Shown: one piece after another, positions 12,335-24,337 of the stretch
Position numbering within the stretch: position 1 is the stretch's first letter
Layout: the number at the start of each line of letters is the position of its first letter
Assembly (NCBI GenBank): GCA_000442125.1
Contig: KE546979.1
Location: forward strand, 124,001 to 188,000
DNA length: 64,000 nt
Reading direction: 5' to 3'
DNA from: Opeltia flavorubescens
Taxonomy: Eukaryota; Ascomycota; Lecanoromycetes; Teloschistales; Teloschistaceae
Translations under genes and position numbers: made by a program
The notes under the pieces: model-generated
Told to the model about the DNA's origin: nothing
Databases searched by the model: none
What the model saw: the letters and a program-made list of their open reading frames with translations, nothing else

Positions 12335-13528
12335 ATGTCCATCAATCCCCACATCGCCATTATTGGCGCCGGCCCTGGCGGCTTGACCCTTGCCCGTCTC
12401 CTCTATATCAAGAACATCCCTTTCACACTATACGAGCGCGAACCTCATCGCCATAGCCGTTATCAAGGAGGAACCCTAGACCTCCATGCCGAGAATGGGC
12501 AATTAGCCTTGAAGGAAGCCGGACTTTTCGAGGAGTTCAAAGCTATCGCTCGTTCCGAGGGAGAGGATATGGTTATCGCTGACAAAACCGGCCATCGATA
12601 CATCAATGAAGTAAGCTCCGAAGGGGGCGAAAGGCCAGAGGTAGATCGCCTAAAGTTGAGGGAGATATTGTTGAATTCTCTGCCCGTCGATGCGGTGAAG
12701 TGGGGATCCAGCATTCGATCGGTTACGAAGGAAAGTACTGGCAAAATTGCAATCCAAATCGAGAACCCAAGCAGTGCTTTTACGGAGCGCTTCGATCTCG
12801 CTGTAGGCGCCGATGGGGCGTGGTCAAAGGTCAGACCATTGTTGACGGATACAAAACCGCACTATTCATCCATATCTGGGTTTGATCTGACAATTCGAGA
12901 CGTCGACTCCGAGCACCCAGACGTCAGTAAGCTGGTAGGACGAGGAACCTACGCAGCCTTATCCGATGGCAAGGCCCTAATAGCGCAAAGAAACGGCGAC
13001 AATAGTATCCGTGTCTATGCAAATTTCAAATGTGCAGAGACATGGCTCGCAGAGACTGACGTCGATTTTTCCGATCCAAAGGAGACCAAAGACTTCTTGT
13101 CCCGACAATTCCACGACTTTGCCCCGCCGTTGAAAGACCTGTTCTTGAGAGCGGACCCAGATATCGTGGCTCGTTCTATGTACATGTTCCCAGTGGATCA
13201 TACCTGGAAACATGTGGGGGGTGCCACGCTATTGGGCGACGCCGCGCATCTGATGACGCCATTTGCCGGAGAAGGTGTCAATCTGGCCATGCTTGACGCT
13301 TTGGAGATCAGTAATGCTATCGTTGCAGCAGCTCATGGAGGGGATCTTGATAAGAATGTAAAGGAGTACGAACAGAGGATGTTTGAGAGAAGCCACAAAA
13401 GCATGGAAGGGACCTGGGATAACCTGAAACTCTTTTTCGCAGAGGATGCTCCAAAGTTATTTGTTAAGAAGTTTCAGGCGATGATGGCGCAATTCGGAGG
13501 ACCAGGTGGAGAGGAACATGGCTCATGA
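12335..13528 (+). CDS. FAD-dependent monooxygenase, TetX/aromatic hydroxylase-like
   Basis: Intronless gene of 397 residues. It is a group A flavoprotein monooxygenase that would hydroxylate an aromatic or polycyclic substrate using NAD(P)H and O2. The N-terminal Rossmann site is AIIGAGPGGLTLARLL (GxGxxG) with YERE closing the ADP-ribose site. The middle DG motif is AVGADGAWSKVRP. The second FAD motif is LLGDAAHLMTPFAGEGVN, with NLAMLDALEISNAI after it. The QGGTLDLHAENGQLAL stretch is typical of the TetX-like subgroup, which is widespread in fungi and does not imply tetracycline resistance. It has no signal peptide. No partner genes nearby point to a pathway. Confidence 0.88.
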   Translation: MSINPHIAIIGAGPGGLTLARLLYIKNIPFTLYEREPHRHSRYQGGTLDLHAENGQLALKEAGLFEEFKAIARSEGEDMVIADKTGHRYINEVSSEGGERPEVDRLKLREILLNSLPVDAVKWGSSIRSVTKESTGKIAIQIENPSSAFTERFDLAVGADGAWSKVRPLLTDTKPHYSSISGFDLTIRDVDSEHPDVSKLVGRGTYAALSDGKALIAQRNGDNSIRVYANFKCAETWLAETDVDFSDPKETKDFLSRQFHDFAPPLKDLFLRADPDIVARSMYMFPVDHTWKHVGGATLLGDAAHLMTPFAGEGVNLAMLDALEISNAIVAAAHGGDLDKNVKEYEQRMFERSHKSMEGTWDNLKLFFAEDAPKLFVKKFQAMMAQFGGPGGEEHGS

Positions 13529-14909
13529 TTGTAGTGCGAAGGAAGGACCTGTCAGATTCCTGTGATAACATCAGTGTAACGAAAAGATAGAATAGGCGCA
13601 TGCACAATACCCACATCTTTCTTGTATTGGGCGGTCTTTGTATCATCGTAAAAAAGGGCCCAAAGACTGTCATCATTACTCACGACCCTGACAGAAGGTA
13701 CGATTCAATCCGCTGCAGTGGAATCCGTATGTTGATCCCAATGGCTGGAATACCCTTTGCTCCATTTCCCCTTCGTGCTACAGCTGTCTTGATGCTTTCC
13801 GTTTTCCCTTGATCAAGATTACTTTCGTAACATTCATATGTGTTCCATACTACACTCAACCGGATCCGTAATATCTTTTGATTTTGATGGTCAGGTTATT
13901 GCATGTGAACAAATCCGATGAACCTAGGAAAGGAGGTATACACGACTCCAACTCTCAACTAAACACAAAGCAGAAATCTACTGACTTGGTGGATTTACCC
14001 TATCAAAGCCAGTCACACATGTCTCCACTCATGCTCACGCTATCTCTCACCCAAGACCAAGATTTTCACGGTTCTGTTTGTATGTGATGCAAGTGCGGCC
14101 GAGGCATTGGACAAACAAGTCCAATTATCTGTTCCGATGGCTTGTGGAAGCCCGTGTTTCTACCTCAGCATGTGAAGAATGACCCAGACCATAGCAAAGA
14201 CTATCAGACTTTCCTAGCGATACTCTTTGTGCTAGACTGTTCTATCATTGGGTGCGGGGATCAGCCAGCCCCACAGGGCATGCTCGGCATGGAGGGAGGC
14301 GTAGAATAGCTCGGTTTCCTGCTGTCATGAGGTGTAAGGATTGGGTAGATCATTAAAGACGCTAACACGCTAATTCGTAGGACGAAAGCTAATCTATTTC
14401 TGGGTGAAGTAAGTGCAGAATCTCGTGAATCTTGTATGTCAACGCTTGCTCAACAAATGCCTGGGTATATTCAGTGATTCAACAGAAACACATTGGTATC
14501 ACATCGATGGCGGTCAGCGAGAGCAAGAAGGGTTACGTTTGCAATATCACATGAATAGGGGTCAGATTGATGGCCAACGCTAGTGCTTATTCAAGACCAG
14601 TGAAATGTGGGGAAATGATCCATGGCAAGCTGCGGTTATGGCTGCGTTGCGATCCACCGTCGTATTTGCACTGCTCCTCCGATGTTATAGTACTCCTTCA
14701 CTACGACACTTCTCGTGTTTAATTTCGGCTCATTCGGCTCGTGAGAATTCACGATGGCTCATAAATATCCCTTTGCCGCCATCACCCGATGGCCGTTCCC
14801 TCCACGCTTAAGCTCTGACCTCAACTTCATCCTCGAGCAAGGCACGCAGACCCGTTCATTGATAGTCGCTGACCCGGGGTAAAAGCGATCAATACATCAA
14901 GCCTTCATC
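13529..14909. other. Long intergenic region, no gene seen
   Basis: About 1.4 kb. Small open frames show no domain and no splice partners. A TATA-like ATAAATAT near 14760 may serve the AA7 oxidase starting at 14910. Confidence 0.45.
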
Positions 14910-16740
14910 ATGCTCGTCAGCCTTGTGTCCCTCGTGTGCTTGGCCTCTGTCAGCTTAGCTGTTCCCGTTGATCAGCTTGACAAACGTGCAACCGTCTCCC
15001 CGGACGCGTCTTGTGGGGGCGCAAGTGGTTATACCTGCTTAGGTTCCTCGTTCGGCAATTGCTGCAGCACCCATGGATGGTGGTAGGTTTCTCCTGTACT
15101 CAACAAATCGAGGAGTCTCTTATTGACGATAACAGTGGCTCAACTTCCGCTTACTGCGGCACCGGCTGCCAACCAGGGTTTGGAACTTGCGGCACCGGCA
15201 CGACCACTACTTCAACGTCCAAAACGACCTCTCCGACTTCAACCCCTACTGCCGGCACGCTTGGTGAATGTTTGGCTCAAAAGAACGTTCCCATCCGTCT
15301 GATTTCGTCACCTGACTTCGGCCAATTGTCCAAGCCATACAACCTTCGCCTTCCCTACACCCCAGCGGTCATTGTTATCCCAACAACTACCCAGCACATA
15401 TCGGATGCCGTGACTTGCGCTGCGAAGAACAATGTGAAGGTTCAGCCAAGAGGTGGTGGTCATGGATATGCCTCGTTCGCCTTGGGCGGAAAGAGTGGGA
15501 GTATGGTCATCGATCTGCAAAGCTTCAACACCGTCACGCTTGATGCCAACAACGTCGCGAAGGTTGGTGGAGGGGTGAGGTTAGGCAACCTTGCCACGGC
15601 TATCTACAACCAAGCTCAGAGAGCTCTCCCTCATGGCACTTGCCCTGGAGTTGGTGTGGGTGGACATGCAACTCATGGTGGATTTGGCCTCAGTTCGCGT
15701 GCTTGGGGACTCACGCTTGATACCATTGTTGCTCTTGACGTCGTCCTCGCGAATGGCACATCCATTCATGCTACCTCCACTGCATATCCGGATATCTACT
15801 ACGTGAGCACCGTACCCCCTTGCTGCTGATATTCCTTCATGCTTACGTCAACCAGGCACTTCGCGGCGCGGCAGACTCCTTCGGTATCGTGACATCCTTT
15901 TATCTACAGACCCAGCCTGCTCCAGCTTCAGTCATCAACTGGTCGTTCAGCATACCAAACATGTTCCAATCCGCCGCAACGTCCGCCAACTACATGCTTC
16001 ACATTCAAAACTTCGCCCAAAACGCCTCCGTCGTTGATCGTAAGCTGGGTCTGGGCATGTACTTGGACGGATACGGTTTCAGCATCAGCGGCACCTACTT
16101 CGGTAGCCTCACCGATTTCAACAGCAAGATAAAACCCGAGCTTTTGCGCACACTCCCAGCCCCAACCTCCTCCAGCGCGACATCCATGACTTGGATCCAA
16201 TCCCTCACCGCCCTAGCCAACGGCCAACCCCTGCAACAACCAACATCAGGCTACGACCAGCACGAAAACTTCTTCGCCAAATCCCTCGTAGTACCGACAT
16301 CAGGCGCCTTAACCGCCGCATCATGGACATCCTACTTCGACTACATAATAAAAAACGGCGTCAACTCCCCCAACGCATGGTACTCGATCATAAACCTCTA
16401 CGGCGGTCCCGACAGCCAAATAAACGCCAAACCCTCCTCCTCCAGCGCCTACAGCGATCGTACCGCACTCTGGGTGATGCAGCATTATGGCTACGCTAGC
16501 AATACGGCTACCTTCCCAGCGGCCATCATCCCATTCGTCAACGGATTGAATAATGCGATCACGAGCGCTCAGCCGGGGACGACGTTTCCGGGGTATTCGA
16601 ACTATGTGGATCCGACGTTGACGCCGCAGCAGGCACATGCGGCGTATTTTGATGCGGCGACGTATGGGAGGTTGGTGGGGATTAAGCAGCAGGTTGATCC
16701 GGGGAAGGTGTTTTGGAACCCGCAGGCTGTGGGGAATTGA
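14910..16740 (+). CDS. Secreted CBM18 + AA7 FAD oligosaccharide oxidase (chitooligosaccharide oxidase-like)
   Basis: Extracellular flavo-oxidase that would oxidise the reducing end of a carbohydrate and release H2O2. Exons 14910-15082, 15136-15802 and 15856-16740 give 574 residues. The signal peptide is MLVSLVSLVCLASVSLA, followed by a dibasic LDKR. A chitin-binding type-1 (CBM18) module follows, with a split Cys codon rebuilding HGWCGSTSAYCGTGCQPGFG across intron 1, then a Thr/Ser linker. The PCMH FAD domain holds QPRGGGHGYASF (His for 8-alpha-histidyl FAD) and HGTCPGVGVGGHATHGGFG (Cys for 6-S-cysteinyl FAD), so the cofactor is probably bound twice. The C-terminal BBE domain ends near VDPGKVFWNPQAVGN. 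The chitin-binding module makes chito-oligosaccharides a likely substrate, which is an inference. Confidence 0.9.
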
Positions 16741-17370
16741 TTGGGGCTGAAGAAAGGGGGAATGGATGTTCGGTAATGAGGACGGATGGAGGAGGAATTG
16801 CATATGGTGGCATAGTGACGAGATCATGAAATTTGCATTGCATGGATGGGCGCTTCGAGTATGGATGGATGTCAAAAGCAGATTGAAGATATCAATGGTT
16901 GATGAAATTTGATAGCAGCATAGCAACAATATTGCTTGTGGTAATGGATATCGAGAGATATGACTAAAATTATCCCTTTCCTGTGCTGACCGTGATATCG
17001 AAACTTCTCGCAGAATCAGTAATAATCCAACTCATCCCCGTACCTCTAATGCCACCTTCGACTTTGTGGGGCCCCATTACTTCATCTCTACTAATAGAAG
17101 AACGAAAAAGAGGGTACAACTCCGATCGACAGATAAGGTACTCTTGACAGTTCATTCCAAAGCGAAGAAGAGCAGCCCCAACATCCATCCATTCGTTGAC
17201 AATCGTTGAGTTTTGAATTTACATCCCCTACCCTTCCCTCCAAAGGGAAGACAAGATAAAAAGAAGAAAATACGAGTACACAGATTTACCGAATTCCCAC
17301 TGGTTCTCATCTTGGAAAAGGCAACATTAATCAGCCGGTGCTACTGGGATGGTCAAGCCCCTTCTCTTTC

Positions 17371-17371
<1 letters not shown>

Positions 17372-17424
<53 letters not shown>
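17372..17424 (+). repeat. Compound (TC)n(AC)n microsatellite
   Basis: About ten TC units run straight into about sixteen CA units, uninterrupted. Confidence 0.95.
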
Positions 17425-17426
<2 letters not shown>

Positions 17427-17696
17427 CCAGTTCAAGAGTTTCACTTACCCATTTCCAACATTGGAATCTATATTTTCGAAGTCCAGACGCTTATGCCCCT
17501 TTTCTCCCATGATGTGTATTTATAAGCCTGCCAGTAGTCATGGGCACTATATCTTATTCTACAATGCCGTAGACGATTAGGTACGGGCGGTGAATTATCT
17601 ATATACCTCTTCATGAGGAGCTGGGTAGGAGATACGGTGGGAGCGATGGCCAGGGATGAAGAGAGGAAATGGGGAAGGGAGAGTTTGCTGTCCTTC

Positions 17697-17732
17697 CATC
17701 CTCATCCTCATCCTCATCCTCATCCTCATCCA
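17697..17732 (+). repeat. (TCCTCA)n hexanucleotide repeat
   Basis: Six perfect tandem copies of a CATCCT/TCCTCA unit. Confidence 0.9.
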
Positions 17733-18494
17733 CAAATTCCAATCACAAAACACCTCAACGACAAATCCCTCGGACTAGTATGTCAGAGTGAAAAGCCAGA
17801 CAAACTTATCGCCAAAAGACGATGGGACCGAGGAAGTATAACCAATGTAGTCTTCAGAAGTAGTCTCCAAAACTCAAACGGTACAGGAAGCTCGGCGATT
17901 CCAACTTACATGAAGAACTTTGCAACACTAATGAAGAGCGTACTAACCCTTTCAAAGTTTATAAAACTGCTCATGGAAAAGGGAAGAAAGATAGATGGGA
18001 AAGGTTCAAGGTATATAGATATTTGGGTTGATGCCAGGATTATTCTGCAGGGAGATGCGTAGTATGTAAGCAAGGAATAGATCAGTGCGATTGAGGATTG
18101 AACTAGTTAGTAGTGGGAAGGCAACTGAACTCCGGAGCGTAGAAGCTGTTGATTTCGAGAAGGGATTGGTCAATGCAAGTAAGGTTGATAGCGAAAGGAT
18201 CTCTAAAACGGAAGACGAAATTTTATCGAAGAAACGGGAGAAAGTTACTCAAAGAATAACGATTAAATATTTCCAATTAACCAACAATCCCCCGATTATC
18301 GCACCGCTCCGTGGAAAAATGCCATGAATCGTTAACCGCCCCCCATCCCCCCTGCCAGAAAACCCTCAGTCACTCCGAGCGCTCGCTGTCCAAAGTTTCT
18401 CTCCTCCGAAGATGGAAAACGCGATGCCTAAAAAAAGCACAAAGTCTATACTCCACTGAGAAGTAATCTCCGCCCAGCGTCCCTCCAAAACCCT

Positions 18495-20804
18495 TCAACT
18501 CCTCATCACAACTTTCTGATCCCCCTGCTCATCCGTCTTCACCATCCCAGCAGCAGCGGATGTATACGACGGGCCGAAATTCCAAGTATTGTTGTCACTT
18601 CTTGGTATCGGAGCGTGCATTGTTGTTGGACTCATTGCCTCGGTGGTATTATGGTATGATGTATACTGCATGTTCGAAGGATAATTGATGGCGTAGGGAT
18701 TGAGTGGCAGTGCCGCTACGGGTGGAGATTGGGACTGCTTGATCGCCGTATTATGATGATCCGGCTGCGAAGCCGTTGAGAAATTATGTGAGATGTTTGG
18801 GGAAGTTGTGCTCGAGGGGGCGAAACTACCGCCGCTGTAGGCGCTCGAGATTGTGGAGTTGCAGGTTGAGTGTGGGGAGTTGGGGTAAGTTTCTGGGATA
18901 TTGTTGTTATTGCTGCTGTTGTTGTTGAGGTTGGGTGTGAGGTGGCCGGGCTGGCTGGTTGTGGTGGTGGTGGAGCTGAGGGCGGATTGTCGCCTGGAGA
19001 TGGAGATGTAATCGGCGGACTACATTACACGTATATTAGAAACAGTCAACTCGGCAGCATAACGAGTATATCGACTCACATATTTACTCATAACCTTCTT
19101 CAACATACGCTCCAAATCCGTCCACCTAAAAACCTTAATCGCCTTCTCAATATTCCTTGGCCTAGGATTCTGCAAGCTCATAATAACGCGGAAGAAATTG
19201 CGTATAGCTTCTTGTTCCTCCCGACTCACAACAACCATATCAGGTGTCATCTCAGTATTCGTCGTATCTTGTTCCTTATGCATCGTGATCGGATGCATTC
19301 CCTCAAGGTTGCGCCTCACCCGATTCTTCTCTTCGACATTAAAGCGCACACCAGCGAGCGTTTCAAGTATTGAAATAGCGTCCACGCTCGTGATATAGCA
19401 TTCCTGTTTCTCTTCCCAGTATATACAGTTGATACACGAGTTCTTTGGAGTTTTATCATCGGGTGATACCCTGTCGAAGCCGGCGTTGACGAAACGGCCA
19501 TGTTGCGTTCGCCAGAATTGAACAAGCCTTCGATTTGTCTTCCGCTCGTCGGATGTCCAGTTTTCGGCCATCGATTCAAGATTGCCGTTGATGTGTAGGG
19601 ATACCTTGATGGAGTCTAGTTCGTGCGAGCTCAGAGACGCAGCACCCGGCATGCATGTTGTTCGTATCAGAGGAGGATTGACGGTTACTGTGGTTGAGAG
19701 AAAAGGTGAGCTGGTGGCTGATGCTGCTGTTGGTAGTGCTGCATTTCCTCCAAGTCCATTTACTGCTGGCATGTTCGAACTCCATCCAGGTCTCTGAGTC
19801 GCCGTTGGTCCATAAGTTTGAACGCTTCCACCGGAATAAGTTGAAGACCTTCTTCGAAAACCATCCTTGGCTTCTCCGTAAGATGAGAAAGATGAGGCTG
19901 AGGGACTGAGGAGATGAGACCGCGGCGTTGGAGCATGCGACGGACTCCCAGTATGGTAGGCGCCTGCGACATAGTCTTGTGAAGCTCGGGAGAATAATTG
20001 TTGGCTGACAGCTCTTTTGGCTGCTGCTCTCGAAAGTTCAGCCGAGTCCGAAGACAGCTTTCTTTTCCGAAGCATACCTTGAGATTTCTGAGACGAAGGC
20101 ATCAAGGTTCGTCCTTGATCCATGTAGCGGAAAGATCCAATCCCAACAGAACCTAGACTTGTTCCAGAATGTGTACGCAGGTGTAAGCGAACAGGAACCT
20201 CTTTCTCTTGCCATCCTGTTGACAAAAAGTCTGGTGCCTCTGCAGTGAGGACATACTTGTAGACAGCAGACCGTGAATCGAGCGGGGCAAGGATCACTGG
20301 GCACTCCCTGGCCGCAAATACCAACGAAAATCTGAGAGATGTCGAGAGACCCAGATCCTCGTCCGAGTCAAGATAGATGTATAGCGGTGTACCTTTTGAT
20401 CCTTGCTCGGGATTCCAGGAAGTTATCATAGGAGCGGTATATGGGGTCGATTCGGAATATGAGAACTGGGATGAGTCGTAGCTTGCTCCAGTGTCGTAGT
20501 ATGTGCTCGTGAAGTCTGGTTGCTCTGCCTTTTGCTCATAGCCCCTCGGTATATTCTGCGTGGCATGCCCAGAGAAGCTGTCGTCCTCGCGTTGCACATA
20601 GCTTGAATCTCGAAGAAAATGATATTCATTGTAGACAGAGCCACTGCCGTCCGCTTGAAGCTTGATATTGGATGCGTATCCTATGGTATTTATTAGCAGA
20701 GTTTAACGTAAATGTTTTGACAGTCTGCGATGCGATTGCTGATGCGGTGATAGGCTTGACTTACCATCGATGCTATGATCTGCGAATTTCCCGTAACCAG
20801 ACAT
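18495..20804 (-). CDS. medA: Medusa-type developmental transcriptional regulator (DUF7082)
   Basis: Nuclear regulator of conidiophore development and adhesion in the MedA/Ren1/Acr1 family. Exons 20765-20804, 19080-20680 and 18495-19019 give 721 residues from the most conservative ATG (20804, MSGYGKFADHSIDG). The N-terminal half carries ITSWNPEQGSKGTPLYIYLD and GWQEKEVPVRLHLRTHSG. A basic RKRKLSS and a Ser-rich linker follow. The DUF7082 block starts at ELDSIKVSLHINGNLESMAE and includes WTSDERKTNRRLVQFWR, CINCIYWEEKQECYITSVDA and NRVRRNLEGMHP. The last intron joins KKVMSKY to SADYISISRRQ and opens an Asn/Ser-rich tail. Open frame continues upstream of 20804 to about 21068 without an ATG, so the true start may lie in an unresolved 5' exon. 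Confidence 0.85.
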
Positions 20805-23800
20805 AGACAGCAGGGCTACTTGGCCTTCTGCCTGGCCAGGAAGAGTATCGTATGTCCAATCACTATGCAAGGTTTCGGTCTCTGCCAATCCGTATGACTC
20901 GTCTATGATGACAGGACATCGATCCTCCTGTAACCTCGTCAGCTTTTTTGGATGATCAAAGCTGTCAGTGCTTGTTGGTAGTGGGTAGCTAATGTATCCC
21001 CGCAATGCTAAAGCTTCCAGCCAGTACAATTCATTTTCCAAAGATACGCCTGTTATGCTAGGGTCCAAAACAGTGACAGAGGGGTATTTTCAAGGTGGAG
21101 GAGGACTGGCAAGACAGGAAGGAAGATTAGTTCTTACCTCAAAGCTTGGAGGAGTGTGTAGATCCAGATTGGCTGCTGTTAAAAGACGATTGCTCAAAGA
21201 GCTATCGTACTGTAAGGCTTGAAGAGAGGTTGCGGAGCGGAAGTGGATCGATCAAGGAGGCTAGGGTAAGCGATGCAAGGGGGGTTGCTGGAAAAGCTCG
21301 TAGCTGACTTGCAGGTGGGGTATTCTTGTTGATTACTTTGCGTCGACACCGATTGCAGAATATAATGTATGGACACGGTGAGTGGGCAAGGCTAGATCTT
21401 GTGGCGGACGGAGAGAGTCTTTGAGGTGTTCGTTCCAAAAAAGGAATGTGTTCGCTGCATCATCATCAGAGCCATTACGGGTTTCGGATCAAAAATGTCT
21501 TACAACAATGACGCCCAAGAGCACTAAGTCGAATAGAATCGAAACATCACATTTTTGGAATCATCGCATGAGTACAGAACAAATTGGACTAGCTTACCAT
21601 GAGCCACAAGAAGAAATTCAAAGTTTGCAGCTAGTTTTCCTTGACTTTGTTTAGCAACTTGGGCGGACAGTACAGAGAGGGAGTTAGAAAATATCATGCA
21701 AAACGATGTGATGTCGGTATTTTCGGTCTATACAAAGATCAGATGGTCCGTTCCAACGACAACCTTGTCAATGCGAGAGAGCCTCAAGTATCTAGTGGCT
21801 CTCTCGTTTCATTTACGGGAGAAACGGGAAACTCATGAGCCTCAATCCGATCGCGTTTTACAATTGCATCATTTCCCGGACATTTGATTACCAGCGTTTC
21901 AGGACAAGTCAATCCTTTCATGGAACATGGCATTTCCGTGACGGTGAGCTAGAAAGCCCCTATCTGGCTGAACATTCAACGCATGGACAAGGCGCTGATA
22001 TGCTGAGGAGGAGGATTGAATGACGAGCGTAACCTTCATGACGGAACACATTTGAGCAGAGAGCTTAGGAGCGGAGCGGGAACACACGGGTAAATTAGTG
22101 AGATTTGTGGCCCAGATCTCCTGATCAGGACTGGTACCAAGGCCTGGTTGAGGGTAGCCAGGCGATCTGATAAAAATGGTCAAGTGGACGACAGGGGACT
22201 ACGTGATTGAGCCAGGCCGTACTGTAAGGACTGCATGATGGAGTGACGGGACATACCTGCATCGCCAGTGGAGTCTGGCAGAGTCGACACTGCCGACAGC
22301 ATATCAACATATGAGCATCATATTAGAGCTGGGTAATCCTTCCATCCTGCTCTTCATTAACATAATCAGTGACGCCATTAAGTCGATCGCCGTACAGTAG
22401 AGTGTGGTTCTGATCCAGACAGTCTATGAATAGCATCACAAATTGTGGCCGTTGACGAATCCCGCGTGTTAGGTTAAGGCCTGAATTAGCTCAGTAGAGC
22501 ATCTTGCCTAAACGAATATTGTCCGAGAGTTTCGGCACATATTGCGTCGGAGCGTTAGTCTTTGACCCCTGATGCTTTAGCGTGGATGGAGCGACGGGTA
22601 GCTTCTGCACGGTCTCCAGGCTTTCCCTAAATAGAGTTGATCGCCGACGGGACGGAATCTGGTGGCTGATGGTGGGCAGATCTCGCTAGCCACCCCTGAA
22701 CTATGATCCAATCGTTCAGCTTGCGCTTGCGGCAACCAACACCATGCACAGACTGATGTTGTCCATGCTTTCGTACTACGGCAAATCAGACGCCATTCCA
22801 TAGTGGAATGAAAGAAAGCCCAACTCATGGAGACTCGGTCTCGCAAGGCTTGACAGAGGTCTTCGAATGCGTACTCCTGCATCTCGATTCATGTCGTGTA
22901 ACCAGGATGTTGGACGGCGTTGCATTACTTGCATGTACGCCCTGCGTGCGACGTTGCAGTAAACGTCACCAATCCTTGCGCCGGCATCGGACTACTCCTC
23001 ATGATAGGAGCCCAGATCTTGCTCAAGGGCGAGCGAGTCTAATTCCCCAGGTTTGGCCCGCTGGGTTTGGCTACCGTCGCTCAAGTCATTCGGTGTCCTT
23101 TTCCGGTATGGCTGTCGAGCGATCAGGCTAGAGGATGATAAGTTCGCGGAGGTCAATTCAACGGATGAGATCGCTATGAATAGACGGTGAGCCGCCTGGT
23201 GTGCCGTCCACTGCGCTGCAGGAATAGAAGTAGTCTTGGCAGTGACCGGCCGTGATTCCGAAAGCTCCCGTTGAGCTGTACCTGAATATCATGCCCGCAT
23301 GCAAAACATATTTAGCGGGGGTCACTCTAGCTTCGGTTGTTGACACAGAGCGGGAAACCTGGGCAACATCTAGGTGGTATTAAATCATCATGGAGTTTAC
23401 TCAGGGGTTTTGAGCTATGATCAAGTCATATTTAGCTGGTGATGACCATCGCTTTAGTAGCAGCAAATGGCAAATTGTCCATGACACAATTCGTGTTCCC
23501 AAGCCGGGTCAGGCTAAGTAAGCAGGTGCGGCTTGGTGATCGGCGGTCGGGGTCATGGACCCTTAGGGTAGCGGCATGATGCCAAGAAACGTGACTTGTA
23601 AGGATCTCGAAACAACCTAGTCCTCTCGTCCTAAACGGACCTCTAACACCACAGGGGTAGAGGTTTATTCTTAGAAAATTGATCAGTAATGACGGATTGT
23701 CTTGCCTGTTGTGAAGTTGCAAGAGGCAGAAGTTCGATGTCAGTCACTGTGGTCGGAGCAGAGGAGACCTAAGGTCTGTCACATTAGACTATTTGCAGAT

Positions 23801-24025
23801 GGCAGCCGTCTAGAAAAATTGACTAGTCGACACCCTGAGTTTATTGATAGAAGCTGACACGGTGTATAGACTGCCAAAGGCTCATCTCATCGATATGCTG
23901 CCCATTGAATCCTGCTCGAAGCCAAAGAGATCTATCGACTCCGGGTTATTGACCGATATCACTCACTACATAAGTCCTTCAACTGACCAGAAAGGAACCC
24001 TGTGAGTTGATCGTCTACACCACTG
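20805..24025. other. 3.2 kb region without supported genes
   Basis: The first 300 bp may belong to a 5' exon of the Medusa gene (frame open to 21068). Beyond that, candidate frames are short, lack domains and lack convincing splice partners. Long upstream regions are common for developmental regulators. Confidence 0.45.
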
Positions 24026-24337
24026 TCACAATCGCTGTATCTCTTTATCATATTGCAATTGACGATGTAAGTCCTGAACCTCCTCCTCCCATCGATCTGC
24101 CTTCCGTTGCAACGCGTTGAACTCTCCTATGGAATGCCGAAACGAGTTGCCCATTCCATCATTCTCGAACGTGATCGATTGCTCAAGAAGTCGGGTCCCC
24201 CGGTCTTTGAGAAGCCGATTGAGTCTGTCCATGGCATCACAATAGATGATCGCAGCGTCCATGTCTATACCTTTGAAAGGAGGAAACAGCTGTGGAAGGC
24301 AATATTGGCACTCCACGCTAACATCTTCGAAGGTCAT
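24026..24337 (-). CDS. Divergent possible member of the small-protein array (array copy 1)
   Basis: Open frame of 103 residues at the left edge of the array. It shows RLNRLLKDRGTRLLEQS, which resembles the LLxxRxxFFxxQ block, and further on FNALQRKADRWEEEV in the place of the TxALLxKxxxW block. The Thr of the second block is not kept. It is all-helical in appearance, with no signal peptide. Membership is an inference, and the call could be chance. Confidence 0.35.
   Translation of the reverse strand: MTFEDVSVECQYCLPQLFPPFKGIDMDAAIIYCDAMDRLNRLLKDRGTRLLEQSITFENDGMGNSFRHSIGEFNALQRKADRWEEEVQDLHRQLQYDKEIQRL

Larger units (their letters stand above)
16741..18494. other. Long intergenic region with microsatellites
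   Basis: Between the convergent 3' ends of the AA7 oxidase and the Medusa gene. It carries the microsatellites listed separately. ORFs at 17213-17580 and 17613-18327 are low-complexity or unsupported. Confidence 0.5.

Noticed and set aside
12335-13528. Calling the monooxygenase a tetracycline-resistance gene
   Set aside because: TetX-like flavoproteins are widespread in fungi with other substrates; sequence alone does not support the activity.
21202-21438. Minus-strand ORF upstream of the Medusa gene as its first exon
   Set aside because: No splice join gave a continuous frame with the downstream exon; may be 5' UTR.
22480-22560. tRNA-like start (AATTAGCTCAGTAGAGC resembles a D-arm/A-box)
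   Set aside because: No matching B-box (GTTCGANNC) downstream, no acceptor-stem pairing and no anticodon arm that fits.
22808-23131. + strand ORF with ACTPCVRRCSKRH, reminiscent of a Zn2Cys6 cluster
   Set aside because: Only part of the Cys pattern is present, with no acidic Asp after it, no linker and no regulatory domain.
23600-23660. Stretch resembling the rRNA large-subunit ACGAGAGGAC motif on the minus strand
   Set aside because: Match is limited to about ten bases and flanks do not continue as rRNA.
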